From assembly GCF_040183065.1 (NCBI RefSeq), contig NC_091129.1, forward strand, positions 5,001 to 69,000: DNA of 64,000 bases. Reading direction: 5' to 3'. Source of the DNA: Periplaneta americana. Lineage: Eukaryota; Arthropoda; Insecta; Blattodea; Blattidae. The notes under the pieces are model-generated. The model was not told the DNA's origin. It saw only the letters and a program-made list of their open reading frames with translations, and made no database searches. Position 1 is the first letter of the stretch. Each line of letters opens with the position of its first letter. Positions 1 to 11,014 of this stretch are shown one piece after another. A program made the translations under genes and the position numbers.

Positions 1-950
1 TTTATATATAAAACTTTTGCAAATGTTAAGAGTCATTATGCTATGTCATTTGTTGACTAATTAATTACATACATTGATACTAATTATATACTATAATACG
101 TTAAAAGATTTTGCAATAGATTTGGGATCCTCTACTTTATAATCATTGGTTTTAATGCAAAAATAATTTCTTTCTTAGGATATCTGCAAGTTTAATTTTT
201 TTTATTTTCCCAATACGTTTAATTGCATTATCTGAATTTTGTACTTTTCTATTCAAATATATTCTATTTCCCTCTTTCGCAATTTTTAGATTATTTACAC
301 TGTACTTCTTGCAGTATTTAAGAACATTAGGATCTTTACATTGCAACTCATTACATATAGATTCTTCTTTTTACTACACAAGATTTTTTGTCCCTGCGTT
401 ATCTACATGTTTTTACTTTTCAATTTTTTCACAACATTGAGTGGAGAACATCCACTGAAGTGATTATGAAATTAACTTGAACATTCAATTCATTTACTCT
501 TAATATCAGTAGTACCAGTATCATTTTTTTTTTCCCAAGATTCATTTTGTAGACATAAATGTAAATAATCACTACATACAGCATTTATGATCCTTTCTTA
601 GTATTCAAATTAATATTTCGACGAATTGTAGGATCTAGTTCTTGACACCTGGGAAGTTCTCGCCAGGGATCAGAACTTATTCCACAATCTCGTGACATCC
701 ATGCCAGATCGTCTTAGATATGTGATAGAAGCTGATAGCATGTGGACAAGATTTTAAGTTAACAGGTCTCTTTTTGTTTTTTATGATTTCTGTTTGAGGA
801 AGAATTCTTTTAACTTCCAAGTAGGATTTATTTTTTTCTCGAGGTTCAGCCCACTTGTAAGACCCAGAAATTGGGCATATATTATTCCATATTTTTCGAC
901 ATATTAGACAGTCGAGATACTCTGAACAAATTAATTACACCTCTATTAAA
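1..950. other. AT-rich non-coding stretch
   Basis: I see no gene here. The short open frames have no recognisable domain, codon pattern or splice context, and base composition is uniformly AT-rich. Confidence 0.6.
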
Positions 951-954
951 TAAA

Positions 955-1045
955 GTTTTACCCGGGATCGAACACGACACGTTTCGGTTATACAGTGGAA
1001 CAGACACGCTACTATATGAGCTACCGAGACAGGACAGTGACAGCT
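955..1045 (-). repeat. tRNA-derived SINE head (remnant)
   Basis: Read on the minus strand this has an A-box-like segment (TAGCTCATATAGTAGCG) and, about 45 bases further, a B-box-like segment (GTTCGATCCCGGG), the internal RNA polymerase III promoter arrangement of tRNA-derived SINEs. No full cloverleaf can be drawn, so it is not called as a tRNA gene. It could also be a chance or decayed tRNA pseudogene. Confidence 0.45.
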
Positions 1046-2180
1046 GCAGTCCAGAATGTAGATCCCTTAGCAGGCATTTCCCATTCAGTACAGTGAAGCA
1101 ATGATATTTTGTGACTCGGGCTATGTTGTCAAATCCTGGCCTTAAATGGCAGTCTTCTTCGTGATCCTTATTCTGGTCCTTGTCCTTCTTGTCGTCCTTA
1201 TAACAATTCTTGTACTATTTGTCATAGTATGTATCGTTACGTTGATATCGAGTGTACCGCGCTGTAGAACTTTATCTTCCAACGACCAAGAATCGTCTCA
1301 TTCCTTTTAAGGGTAACTGTACATCATGTAATCTAATTTATATTCGAATATTTTTTACCCCTTTACCCCTGTACGCCAGTTTATATCACAATAAGTTTTT
1401 TTTTTAATATGACTTGACAAATTGTATCTCAAAAATTAAGACCATATTAATTATATCTTACTTTCGCTAAAACATGATGATACAATATATAAATTCGCAA
1501 TAAGTCACTTTTTAACAAATAATAATATTGTGGGATACGTATATTTTAGAAATTAAGACATTGTTATTTCCACAATGCTTAACTGATTGGCAACATGATT
1601 ATATAGTTAGATTCTCGCAGTAACACATTTTCGGGAAGAACATTATTTAGGGAGACCTATACTTTAGAGTTAATACTATTTTATTTTCACTGGGCTTACG
1701 TACTTTCACATACTACCATTAGTAACTTTACAAAAATATCATTGAGTTGCTTTTTGGTATGTGTAAAATGCTTTGTTTTCCCCTCCTTTGCATAAATATA
1801 TGTATAATTTATGTATAGGTGTGCCCACTCGAGAGCAAGCTGCATAGTTGGCAATGTGAAAAACACGGAGTTGAGCAACTGTCCCTAAGCTTTATTTTAA
1901 TACGGCCATTACAAATGCTAGTCCCACTGAAATTAAATTGCAGTTGCTTAAATTCGAAAGGCAAGTTAGTAGGTATCATAGGAATATGTGAAGTAAAAAC
2001 ATCTTCTTTTGTTTTACCAGTTAGTATAGTCACTTATATTACTTTTTTTTTTTCACGCTCCAATTCCTGTTCCATTGCATAATTTTGGCATGGAAATATT
2101 TTGCAATAGTTCCGGTACTATTGGTGATTCAAAATTAAGTAGGCTATTAAATTATGTGGTTAAAATACAGCCTGCTCACT
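1046..2180. other. AT-rich non-coding stretch
   Basis: No recognisable gene. Overlapping 60-87 residue frames around 1700-2080 on both strands are mutual shadows and match no family I know. Confidence 0.55.
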
Positions 2181-2184
2181 ATCT

Positions 2185-4105
2185 ACAACTGTTTATTTAA
2201 AATAAAATACCACTATTCACTATAGTTTCTCTCTGTATCCACTGATGCTTACTTAGAATAAAAATACCACTATTCACTATATTTTATCACTGTATCCACT
2301 GATCTTTATTTCGAATTAAATACCATTATTCACTATAGTTTCTCACTGTATCCACTCATGTTTATTTCGAATAAAATAACACTATTCACTATAGTTCCTC
2401 TCTGTATCCACTGATGCTTATTTAGAATAAAAATACCACTATTCACTATAGTTTATCACTGTATCCACTGATCTTTATTTCGAATAAAATACCACTATTC
2501 ACTATACTTTATCACTGTATCCACTGATCTTTATTTCGAATAAAATACCACTATTCACTATAGTTTATCACTGTATCCACTGATCTTTATTTCGAATAAA
2601 ATACCACTATTCACTATAGTTTATCACTGTATCCACTGATCTTTATTTCGAATAAAATACCACAATTCACTATAGTTTATCACTGTATCCACTGATCTTT
2701 ATTTCGAATTAAATACCATTACTCACTATAGTTTCTCACTGTATCCACTCATGTTTATTTCGAATAAAATACCACTATACACTAGTTTCTCTCTGTATCC
2801 ACTGATCTTTATTTCGAATAAAATACCACTATTCACTATACTTTATCTCTGTATCCACCGATCTTTATTTCGAATAAAATACCACTATTCACTATAGTTT
2901 ATCACCGTATCCACTGATCTTTATTTCGAATAAAAAACAACTATTCACTATAGTTTATCACTGTATCCACTGATGTTTATTTAGAATAAAATTGCACTAT
3001 TCACTACAGTTTCTCTCTGTATCCACTAATGTTTATTTAGAATAAAATACCACTATTCACTACAGTTTCTCTCTGTATCCTCTAACGTTTATTTAGAATA
3101 AAATACCGCTATTCACTGTAGTTTCTCACTGTATCCACTCATGTTTATTTAGAATAAAATACCACTATTCACTATAGTTTCTCACCGTATCCACTAATGT
3201 TTATTTAGGATAAAATAGCTCTATTCACTATAGTTTCTCACTGTATCCACTAATGTTTATTTTGAATAAAATACCACTATTCGCTATAGTTTCTCACTGT
3301 ATCCACTAATGTTTATTTAGATTAAAATACCACTATTCACTATAGTTTCTCACCGTATCCACTAATGTTTATTTAGATTAAAATACCACTATTCACTATA
3401 GTTTCTCTCTGTATCCACTAATGTTTATTTAGAATAAAATACCACTATTCACTACAGTTTCTCTCTGTATCCACTAATGTTTATTTAGAATAAAATACCA
3501 CTATTCACTACAGTTTCTCTCTGTATCCACTAATGTTTATTTAGAATAAAATACCACTATTCACTACAGTTTCTCTCTGTATCCTCTAACGTTTATTTAG
3601 AATAAAATACCGCTATTCACTGTAGTTTCTCACTGTATCCACTCATGTTTATTTAGAATAAAATACCACTATTCACTATAGTTTCTCACTGTATCCACTA
3701 ATGTTTATTTAGGATAAAATAGCACTATTCTCTATAGTTTCTCACTGTATCCACTAATGTTTATTTAGAATAAAATACCACTATTCACTATAGTTTCTCA
3801 CTGTATCCACTGATCTTTATTTCGAATATAATAGCACTATTCACTATGGTTTCTCACTGTATCCACTGATGCTTATTTAGAATGAAAAGGCACTATTCAC
3901 AATATCTTCTCACTCTATACTGATGCTTATTTGCAATCAAATACCACTATTCACTATAGTTTCTCACTGTATCCACTGATCTTTATTTCGAATAAAATAG
4001 CACTATTCACTGGTGTTTCCCACTGTATCCACTGATGCTTATTTACATTCAAATAGCAATATTCACGATAACATCTCACTGTATCACTGATGCTTATGTA
4101 GAATC
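2185..4105. repeat. 56-bp satellite array, about 34 units
   Basis: The unit runs ACTATTCACTATAGTTTC, then a TCACTGTATCCACTGAT segment, then a TTTATTTCGAATAAAATACC segment, 56 bp in all. Two variant classes are visible. Units up to about 2940 mostly carry TTCGAATA and TTTATCACTG; those from about 2960 to 3790 mostly carry TTAGAATA and GTTTCTC. A diagnostic variant (CCTCTAACGTTT followed by CCGCTATTCACTGTAG) occurs at 3079 and again at 3583, 504 bp apart, which is 9 units: a higher-order repeat. The last units (after about 3890) decay. Confidence 0.95.
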
Positions 4106-4363
4106 TACTAATACATTAATAAGATATTAGATAGGCTCCAAAACTAGAAACGATTAGGATTTTACAGCTTGGAGAGCACAGCATGCTTACTTTTTTTAAC
4201 TTGGAACACTTGCAATGGGTTTCATTCTTATCGTTCAGTGCCTGCTTTTCATTTTGGACCTTACACTATTTATTAATGAATATGTTGGCCAATACCTTGC
4301 TGCACTTCATTGCTAATAACCCATACTCCTTGTTAAAGTTCCAACTTTCCTAGGAAAACTTAT
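4106..4363. other. unannotated spacer between satellite and MITE
   Basis: Nothing recognisable; AT-rich single-copy-looking sequence. Confidence 0.4.
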
Positions 4364-4369
4364 AAATGT

Positions 4370-4580
4370 GGGGCTTAGAACAAAAAGCAGATAAGTGACA
4401 GAAACATAGTTTTGAGGAAATTATATACTAGCTTGGTGAAGTGATGCACATATAGCATCATTGCACAGTGTGATCACTTCCTTGATTTTTTCCCAAAGAA
4501 ACATCCTTTTGGGCTATCACAACACGCACTTACCTCATTTTTTTAATAATGTCACTTACCTGCTTTTTGTTCTAAGCCCC
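4370..4580. mobile_element. foldback MITE, about 211 bp
   Basis: Arms of about 31 bp are inverted repeats with one indel: GGGGCTTAGAACAAAAAGCA at 4370 and its complement ending at 4580. Each end is followed within two or three bases by AAATG (4364-4368 and 4583-4587), a possible 5-bp target duplication. It carries no coding sequence, so it would depend on a transposase elsewhere. The superfamily is not assigned. Confidence 0.7.
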
Positions 4581-4723
4581 TCAAATGAATATGGAAATGA
4601 ATATGGAAATTTAGGCTATCTTCTCTGATAACGAAATAACAACGAACTTGTTTGGTGGGGTAAAATGTTCACAGTGGATGCTTCTTGTCCACTTACAGTA
4701 TATCTTAAATCTTTATCTTTCGC

Positions 4724-4793
4724 AAAAAAAAAAAAAAAAAAAAAAAAAAACAATATATGTACAGTTGTCAAAAAAAAAAAAAAAAAAAAAAAA
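4724..4793 (+). repeat. two poly-A tracts in tandem
   Basis: A run of 27 A (4724-4750) is followed by a 19-bp spacer and a run of 24 A (4770-4793). This may mark the 3' tails of two small retroposed sequences, or slippage. The lysine-rich open frames across it are artefacts. Confidence 0.7.
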
Positions 4794-4911
4794 GAAGTGG
4801 CCACACTCGTGAACAGCGAATATTTTCTAAGTCCAATTCGGGTCACAGCGATGTTACGCGATGCATGTGCTTTTAGAAGCAGTTCTAGAACTATGAAATC
4901 ATTCCATATCT

Positions 4912-4975
4912 GCGCCTTGTAGACCAGCGGTAGAGTGTTCGCTTAATGATTTGAAGGTTGTGAGTTCCGGCCTTG
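4912..4975 (+). repeat. tRNA-like SINE head
   Basis: AGACCAGCGGTAGAGTG resembles a degenerate A box, and GTTGTGAGTTCCGGCC sits at B-box distance. No recognised SINE body follows: the sequence runs directly into the minisatellite at about 4995. Confidence 0.35.
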
Positions 4976-4994
4976 TTCAAGTTTTCATTTTATT

Positions 4995-5046
4995 TTTAGT
5001 TGTTCTTTAGCGATAGGTATAAATACATTATTCAAATTATCATTTT
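4995..5046. repeat. minisatellite unit left of mariner
   Basis: GTTCTTTAGCGATA and ATTATTCAAATTATCATTT match the ~50-bp units found on the far side of the mariner (from 6361), so the element sits inside one array. Confidence 0.8.
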
Positions 5047-6361
5047 CGAGGGGGATCCAGGAAATAACGACCGTTTGCGCATACCCGCCGCGCAGCTGAC
5101 TCCCCTTCCTTGTTTGAAGGTCAACTGGCTTCCTTAACATGTGTTCTCATAATGTTGTGAGTACTGGTTGCAACAAGTCGCCATTGTGCATTTTGTGTTA
5201 CTTCAAAATGAACGACGTGGTTGATAATCCCGCCGACTGTGAGGTGAAGAGTGTGATTCGATTTTTGAATGCCCGACATTTGAAACCTGCACAAATTTAC
5301 CGGCAATTGAAAGAAGTGTATGGTGATACTGTAATGAATGAAAGAAATGTGCGATATGTTCAACTATGGGCGAACAAATGTCCACGATGAAACTCGACCC
5401 GGATGCCCATCACTCATCACAGAAGACCTGAGGACTAAAGTCAATGACAGAATCTTGCAAGACAGGCGCACATCACTCGACGAATTGCATATTGCCTTTC
5501 CTGACATTTCTCGTTCTTTGCTTGGTGAAATTGTGTCGCAACATCTTGGCTACCACAAAATCTGTGCACGATGGGTTCCACGACAACTGAGTGACCAACA
5601 CAAAACTCAGAGAATGGCCTCAGCATTGACATTCTTGATGCGATATCACACAGATGGAGACGCCTTTCTTGATCAAATTGTGACTGGTGATGAGACCTGA
5701 GTGTCTCACAACACCCCAGAGACCAAGCGCCAATCACGTCAGTGGCATCATCCCTCATCACCCAATAAACCGAGAATATTCAAACAGACTCTCTCAACAC
5801 AAAAAGTCATGGCTACTGTCTTTTGGGATCGCAAAGGTGTTCTTTTGCTGCATTTCATGCCAAAAGGCACTACGATCAATGTAAATCGTTATTGTGAGAC
5901 TTTACGAAAACTACGGCGAGCCATCCAAAACAAGAGCCAAGGAATGCTTTTGAGAGGAGTTGTGCTTCTTCACAACGCCCGCCCGCACACTGCTGCTTCA
6001 ACTCGAGAATTGCTGGATCAATTCGGTTGGGAAATCTTTTATCATCCGCCCTATAGGTCAGACCTTGCTCCTAGCGATTTTCACCTTTTCACTAAGCTGC
6101 AAGACTTTCTGGGTGGTACACGTTTTGGAAGTGATGAGTTGAAGAAGACAGTGAACACTTGGCTTAATGAACTGGCGGCAGAGGAGTATAACACAGGATT
6201 TCTAAAGCTAGTGAACAGATACGACAAATGTTTAAATGTAGGTGGTGATTATGTAGAGAAGTAAAGGAAGCTTCAGTTATGTAACAGACTTTGTTTTTTC
6301 AAATAAATATATTTTTTTAATTATTACAACAAAACGGTCGTTATTTCCTGGATCCCCCTCG
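5047..6361 (+). mobile_element. mariner element, 1315 bp, with 30-bp inverted ends
   Basis: The ends are perfect inverted repeats: CGAGGGGGATCCAGGAAATA at 5047-5066 continuing to 5076, and the complement at 6332-6361. The interior encodes a mariner-type transposase in the same orientation. The left flank lacks a clear TA while the right flank reads TATA, so the TA target duplication is damaged or ambiguous. Confidence 0.95.
5208..6264 (+). pseudogene. mariner transposase, inactivated
   Basis: Mariner transposases bind the element ends through an N-terminal paired-type helix-turn-helix domain and cut DNA with a C-terminal DDD catalytic domain. The start is the ATG at 5208 (MNDVVDNPADCEV). The helix-turn-helix region runs to about 5360, where a one-base frameshift moves the frame into the linker NVHDETRPGCPS. 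Then comes the first catalytic block (TGDET, near 5685-5697). A TGA at 5698-5700 replaces the tryptophan expected after TGDET. The same frame continues to 6264. In the second catalytic block the family's HDNARPH reads HNARPH, so the aspartate codon is missing. The third block (SDLAPSDFHLF) is present. The copy cannot make active enzyme. Confidence 0.93.
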
Positions 6362-6602
6362 TATATTCTGTTATCGTTCTTTATCGATATGAATAATATT
6401 CAAGTTATTTATATTTTTTCGTTGCTTTAGCGATATATATAATATTAAAGTTATACTTTGTTATATTGTTATCGTTCTTTAGCGACGTGAATAATATTCA
6501 AATTATCATTTGTATTCTATTATCGTTCGTTAGCAATATAAATAATATTCGAATTATCATTTGTATTCTGTTATCATTCGTTAGCGATATAAGTAATATA
6601 AA
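6361..6602. repeat. minisatellite, ~50-bp units, about 5 copies
   Basis: Units share TTATCGTTCTTTAGCGATAT, AATAATATTCAAATTATCAT and a GTATTCTG start. Together with 4995-5046 they form an array split by the mariner. The isoleucine-rich frame at 6466-6699 is a translation of the repeat and is not called as a gene. Confidence 0.85.
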
Positions 6603-6724
6603 TTTAATGTTAGGTTTAGAACAATACAGCTGCCTAATACGAGTGTTAGTTTTTTCTTCTTATACTGTTATATTATTATTACATTACACTATCCTGTAAC
6701 ATAACAAATTGGAAAGGTGTCACG

Positions 6725-6800
6725 AGCCTGATACATTGACATTTCAATTCCGAATTTCGCGACGTCCGACGTTCCTACGTTCTTCCGACTGAGCTATGTC
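6725..6800 (-). repeat. tRNA-like SINE head
   Basis: On the minus strand TAGCTCAGTCGG is an excellent tRNA A box. The expected B box about 35 bases on is degenerate (AAATTCGGAATTG). Probably a decayed SINE 5' end. Confidence 0.45.
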
Positions 6801-6853
6801 ATTTACCTGGTATTAACGTAATTCAGCGCATTGTCAGAAACACTACAACTTAA

Positions 6854-9628
6854 CAGGGGCGTATTTTGCGGACTACCGGGGCTACAGGCAGTAGCCCAAG
6901 GAAATTACAAAAGAAAAAGTTTATAATATAACATAATGTAATAATTTTGTATTATTAGTTTTACCACATTAATTAAAATTAAGATAATCGTTAGATTTAT
7001 ATGCGCTCTCTGCTCTCGAAAAGAAACAAGTTGTCAAGGCGGCATCGCTGGAGAAACCGCTGCTACTAGGCGTAGCCTGTGACCGTTCCGCTAATGCTGT
7101 TCTGTCGCACAACTGCCCATCCCCTTCTCCCTTCTGTTTCCATTGTGCAGTGTAGGCCAGGTGAGTTGCCGCTCTCATGATCGGTTTCTTCGCAGGCACG
7201 AAGCAACAATACGCTAGCTCATCAATGTGATTGCGTTCTTGCAGTGCAGTATTTTAAATTTGTGATTTGTTCGAGTGTCTAAGAGTTATATTAATTGTTC
7301 ATTATTAAGTTTTTAATTTCCCAATTAAGTGATATTGTGAAAAATATGGCTGAACAAGTTTCTGAGAGGTTTGTGTTGAAAATGACTGTGTAATAGAAGG
7401 TTTATTAAAAGTGCCTTTTAACCGTCGTACATAACGAGAAAGTTGAAACTGTGAAAATGGAAAGACCAACTCCTGAGTTAAATTTGTCCATGGACGTAAA
7501 AGAAAAACAGCGTGAATACACACGCCATTTCACTTCAACATCATATGGTAAGTGGAATTGGTTGTGTGGTAGTTCTAAACTGTCTAAACTATTTTCCTGG
7601 CCATGTTTGTTATTTAGCCCGCGAAACTAATGTGTGGTCAAAAGAGGGGTTTCCTAATATGAACTCCCTTCGAACGGCAGTCCTAAAACACGACAAATCA
7701 AAAGCTCATATTTGTAGTAGCACGAACTTTGCAAACTTTGGGAAGACAAGAATTGATTTACAGCTAGATAAGCAAAACGCTCTACACATCAATCAACACA
7801 ATGATCTTGTGAAAAAAAAATCGGGAGATTTCACTGCATCTTATTAACGCAGTCTGCTTTCTAGGAAAACAAGAATTGGCTTTTCGGGGTCATAATGAGA
7901 GTGTGGAATCAGACTATAGAGGAAATTATATTCAATATTTAAGTTCCTTAAGTGAATTTGACCATTTACTGGCCAATCATCTTGAGAGTTCAACAGTATT
8001 TCGTGGTACTTCTCCTGCAATTCAGAATGACTTAATATTTGCTATAAGTGGGGTTATGATAAAGAACATAAAATCTGTAATAGAAGAAACACCTTTTGTG
8101 GCCATTGTTGTTGATGAAACAAGTGACTGCTCTAATCAGAGTCAATTGTCCACTGTTTTAAGATACGTCGACAGTACTGCCAATGTTCAAGATCAGTTTA
8201 TAGGATTCACAAATGTCAGTTCGGACAAAATTGCTGCTGCTTTGTTTCAGCATGTGGAAGGGGGTTATTGCAGAATACAATGTCGGCAATAACTTAATTG
8301 CACAGACATACGATGGTGCTTCATTTATGGCGGGAAATATTAATGGCTTAAAAACAAGTTCTAGACAAGTATCCTCAAGCACTATTTGTCCATTGTTACA
8401 GCCATGTTCTCAATTTAGTTTTGCAACAAACTACTTCATCCATTCCAGAATGCCGCATTTTTTCAAAACACTGTCGGGTTTAGCTACATTTTTCTCATCA
8501 TCTCCTAAAAGATCAGAAAAACTCAAGGAATTTATGAAACAATCTCCCAAATGTAGCACCAACTAGATGGGATTTTACATCTCGGCTTGTAAATACAGTG
8601 AAGGAATACAGAGAACAACTGACTGCTTTTTTGAAAATATCATTTGTAATGACTCTGAAGAAAACTGGGATGAAGATGTAATTGTGCAGGCTCAAGGATA
8701 TTTGTATTTTTTCACACAGTTTCACAATATATTTCTTCTTGAAGTCTATGCTAGTGTGTTCGCACATACAGATGTGCTCTACAATATTCTTCAGACAAAA
8801 AGTCTAGACATAGCATACTGCTTGCAAGAAGTATCAAAGTTAAAAAATACTATATCCGAGTTCAGACGTAGTGGGTTTCCGTCCATATGGAGTAATATGG
8901 AAAATGAAAATTCTTCAGACAATACAATGGAACCACCATTAAAGCGAAGAAAAGGAGATGATGAACTGAAATACAGGCAGCTGTACTACAGCATACTAGA
9001 TCGTATGCCCATGGAAATTACTGACAGATTTTCTGATTGTGGAAAGCTTCAGTTCACACATCTTCTAAATTCTCAAAAATTTTCTGCTTATAGAGAAAAC
9101 TTCCCAAATGAGGCACTACACAAATTATTTCAGTCCTATAACAGTCACTTTGATCAAGCGCGTTTGAAAAATGAATTAAGTGTAATATATTCAGCAGAAA
9201 TCTTTGATTTATCGAACAAACCTATCCATGAAATATTATCTGCCATATATGAAAACCAGCTGAATCAAGTTATTCCTGAAGTCCTTAAATTGGAAACTTT
9301 AATTGTGACAATACCAGCTACGTCAGCAACGGTAGAAAGAACATTTTCTGCGTTGAAGAGAATAAAATCCTACTGTAGATCAACTCATACACAAGAACAT
9401 TTATCCGGCTTGGCACTGATGTCCATTGAAAAGTCATTTCTACAGAAACTTCGCAAGCGGCCCAACTGTAATTTCAATGACGAAGTCATCAAAGTATTTT
9501 CGTCCCAATCAAGACGTCTGGAATTCACATATAAATAGGTGTTATTTTATTATAGGGATTTTAAAATATATTTTGCGTAATAATAGGGTCAGTGGTAGCA
9601 CAGACCCTTAAACCAGTATACGCCACTG
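6854..9628 (+). mobile_element. hAT element, 2775 bp, exact 8-bp target duplication
   Basis: The left end begins CAGGGGCGTATTTTGC; the right end, read inward on the minus strand, begins CAGTGGCGTATACTGG. CAACTTAA lies immediately outside both ends (6846-6853 and 9629-9636), the 8-bp target duplication diagnostic of hAT elements. The interior encodes a hAT transposase of the kind related to vertebrate ZMYM1-like proteins. Confidence 0.95.
7500..9538 (+). pseudogene. hAT transposase (ZMYM1-like), frameshifted
   Basis: The hAT transposase joins a DNA-binding zinc finger, an RNase H-like DDE domain and a C-terminal dimerisation region. Order here: a TTF-type zinc finger remnant near 7520-7720 (WSKEGFPNMNSL); a helical domain and first catalytic region at 7876-8260 (FVAIVVDETSD, then RYVDSTANVQ); a second catalytic motif near 8300 (LIAQTYDGASFMAGN); a PTRWDFTSR-type motif near 8555, readable only in another frame; and an intact dimerisation region at about 9280-9500 (ATSATVERTFSALKRIK). 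At least four frame changes (near 7615, 7850, 8280 and 8560-8640) and a TAG at 8564 break the gene. An upstream ATG at 7346 could be the original start, but the frame closes soon after. Confidence 0.88.
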
Positions 9629-9636
9629 CAACTTAA

Positions 9637-10025
9637 CATTCATTTCAATTATATTCTGAATATTTAATAATGATATAAAAAGATTACGTTTGTGGCAATA
9701 ATATTTATAGTTGTAATACCAACTGCAACAGCAGCAGTGTTAACAGCAGCAATGATTAAGGATGTATTGCGTGCATAGAGTTCAATACAGATTTTTCGAA
9801 AACAAATTATGACACTGAGGTCGAGATAAGATAATTATATTCTTCTTAACTCTGTTGACTTCATGTTTGAAAATGATACAGTTATTAATAAGACTCTAAC
9901 AAGTATTTATATTATTATTTCCTAATTGAAGAATATATATTTTTAGTATAATGAATGTTTTGCTGTTATTTTAAGACCTAGGTAGACACTAATTCTCTGA
10001 GGAAACCATTACGCCATTTCTGCCT
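9637..10025. other. spacer between hAT and Tc1-like remnant
   Basis: AT-rich with no gene seen. If the Tc1-like element kept inverted ends, the left one should be here, but I could not match it to sequence right of 10918. Confidence 0.4.
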
Positions 10026-10037
10026 GTGACTTTGACT

Positions 10038-10918
10038 GACATGACTCCACAAAGAGGTGCAGGAACAAATGAAAGTATAATACGTGCTGTGGTTCATCTT
10101 GGTTTTTCGGCATCTGAGGCAGGTAGGCGTTTCAACGTTTCAGAAAGGACAGCCCGGAGATGGGTGCAAAATTATCAACGCTCGGCAATTTTTGGCCGGA
10201 AAGCTGGGAGTGGTAGAACGAAAATTTCAACACAACAGGATGCCAGATTAGTGGCAGAGCTTGAAAGGAATCCCTGTATACCGCTGCTATTTTGAAGGCA
10301 GTTGTTAATTTCCCTGCCCACAACCAGACCGTGAGAAATCGTTTAAGGGCCGCCAATTTGAGATCTCGACGTGCCATTCCTAGGGAAGTTCCTAAGGAAG
10401 AGCATATAGAGGAGCATTTAGTCTTTGCAGTGGGAAATGGTGATCGTGATTGGAAAAGAGTAATCTTTTCTATGAAGTCACCTTTTCTACTGCAAAGGAA
10501 GGACCCACTCTTGTATATCGTCCTCCTGGTACCCGATTCAACCACAGATACACTGCTATGCATGCCCGCAGTGGTAGAGTATCTGTGTCATGTTGGAATT
10601 CTTCAGTTTCAGCAGGATAATCATCCAGTCCACACATCTCAATTGATTCGGGACTGGTTTGCAAGGAGACAGGATATTGAATTGTTAGACTGGCCTCGTC
10701 GCTCTCCAAACTTGAACCCTTTAGAGAATATGTGTCAAGTAAAGAAGCATATGCGGAAAAATTGGCACAATCCCCTCCAAGAATCCCCGATGATTTGTGG
10801 AAACTCGTCCATGGTCCCTGGGATGCCATGGCTGAGAACAGTTGTATTTGAAAACACTAGTCGATTCCATGCCCACTCAACTGCAAGATGTGATCGAGAT
10901 GGGAGGAAGATGGACTAA
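10038..10918 (+). pseudogene. Tc1-like transposase, internally deleted
   Basis: The protein family is the Tc1 branch of Tc1/mariner (DDE). An N-terminal helix-turn-helix starts at the ATG at 10038 (MTPQRGAGTNESIIRAVVHL; ERTARRWVQNY). The frame shifts near 10290. The first catalytic block, expected as VIFSDE, reads VIFSMKSPF and lacks the aspartate. A conserved segment (HARSGRVSVSCW) is readable only in another frame near 10565-10600 and then joins directly to the late segment ILQFQQDNHPVHTS. The region between the first and second catalytic residues therefore seems deleted. The third block (RSPNLNPLENM) is present. No flanking inverted repeats found. Confidence 0.85.
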
Positions 10919-11014
10919 ATACTGAATTGTGGCTTTTTTTTTTTTTTTAAGGCAGATGCCTGTGTTTTGTTTATGCCACGAAAGATATTTCTGTTGAGAA
11001 TATAATCTTTCTTT

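Noticed and set aside
871..1104. 77-residue frame
   Set aside because: Overlaps a minus-strand tRNA-like SINE head and shows no protein motif.
2185..4105. Possible CRISPR-like repeat array
   Set aside because: The whole 56-bp unit repeats with no unique spacers, no cas genes are nearby, and the context is eukaryotic. It is a satellite.
4616..4922. Poly-Lys and poly-Phe frames across the A tracts
   Set aside because: Pure homopolymer translation on both strands.
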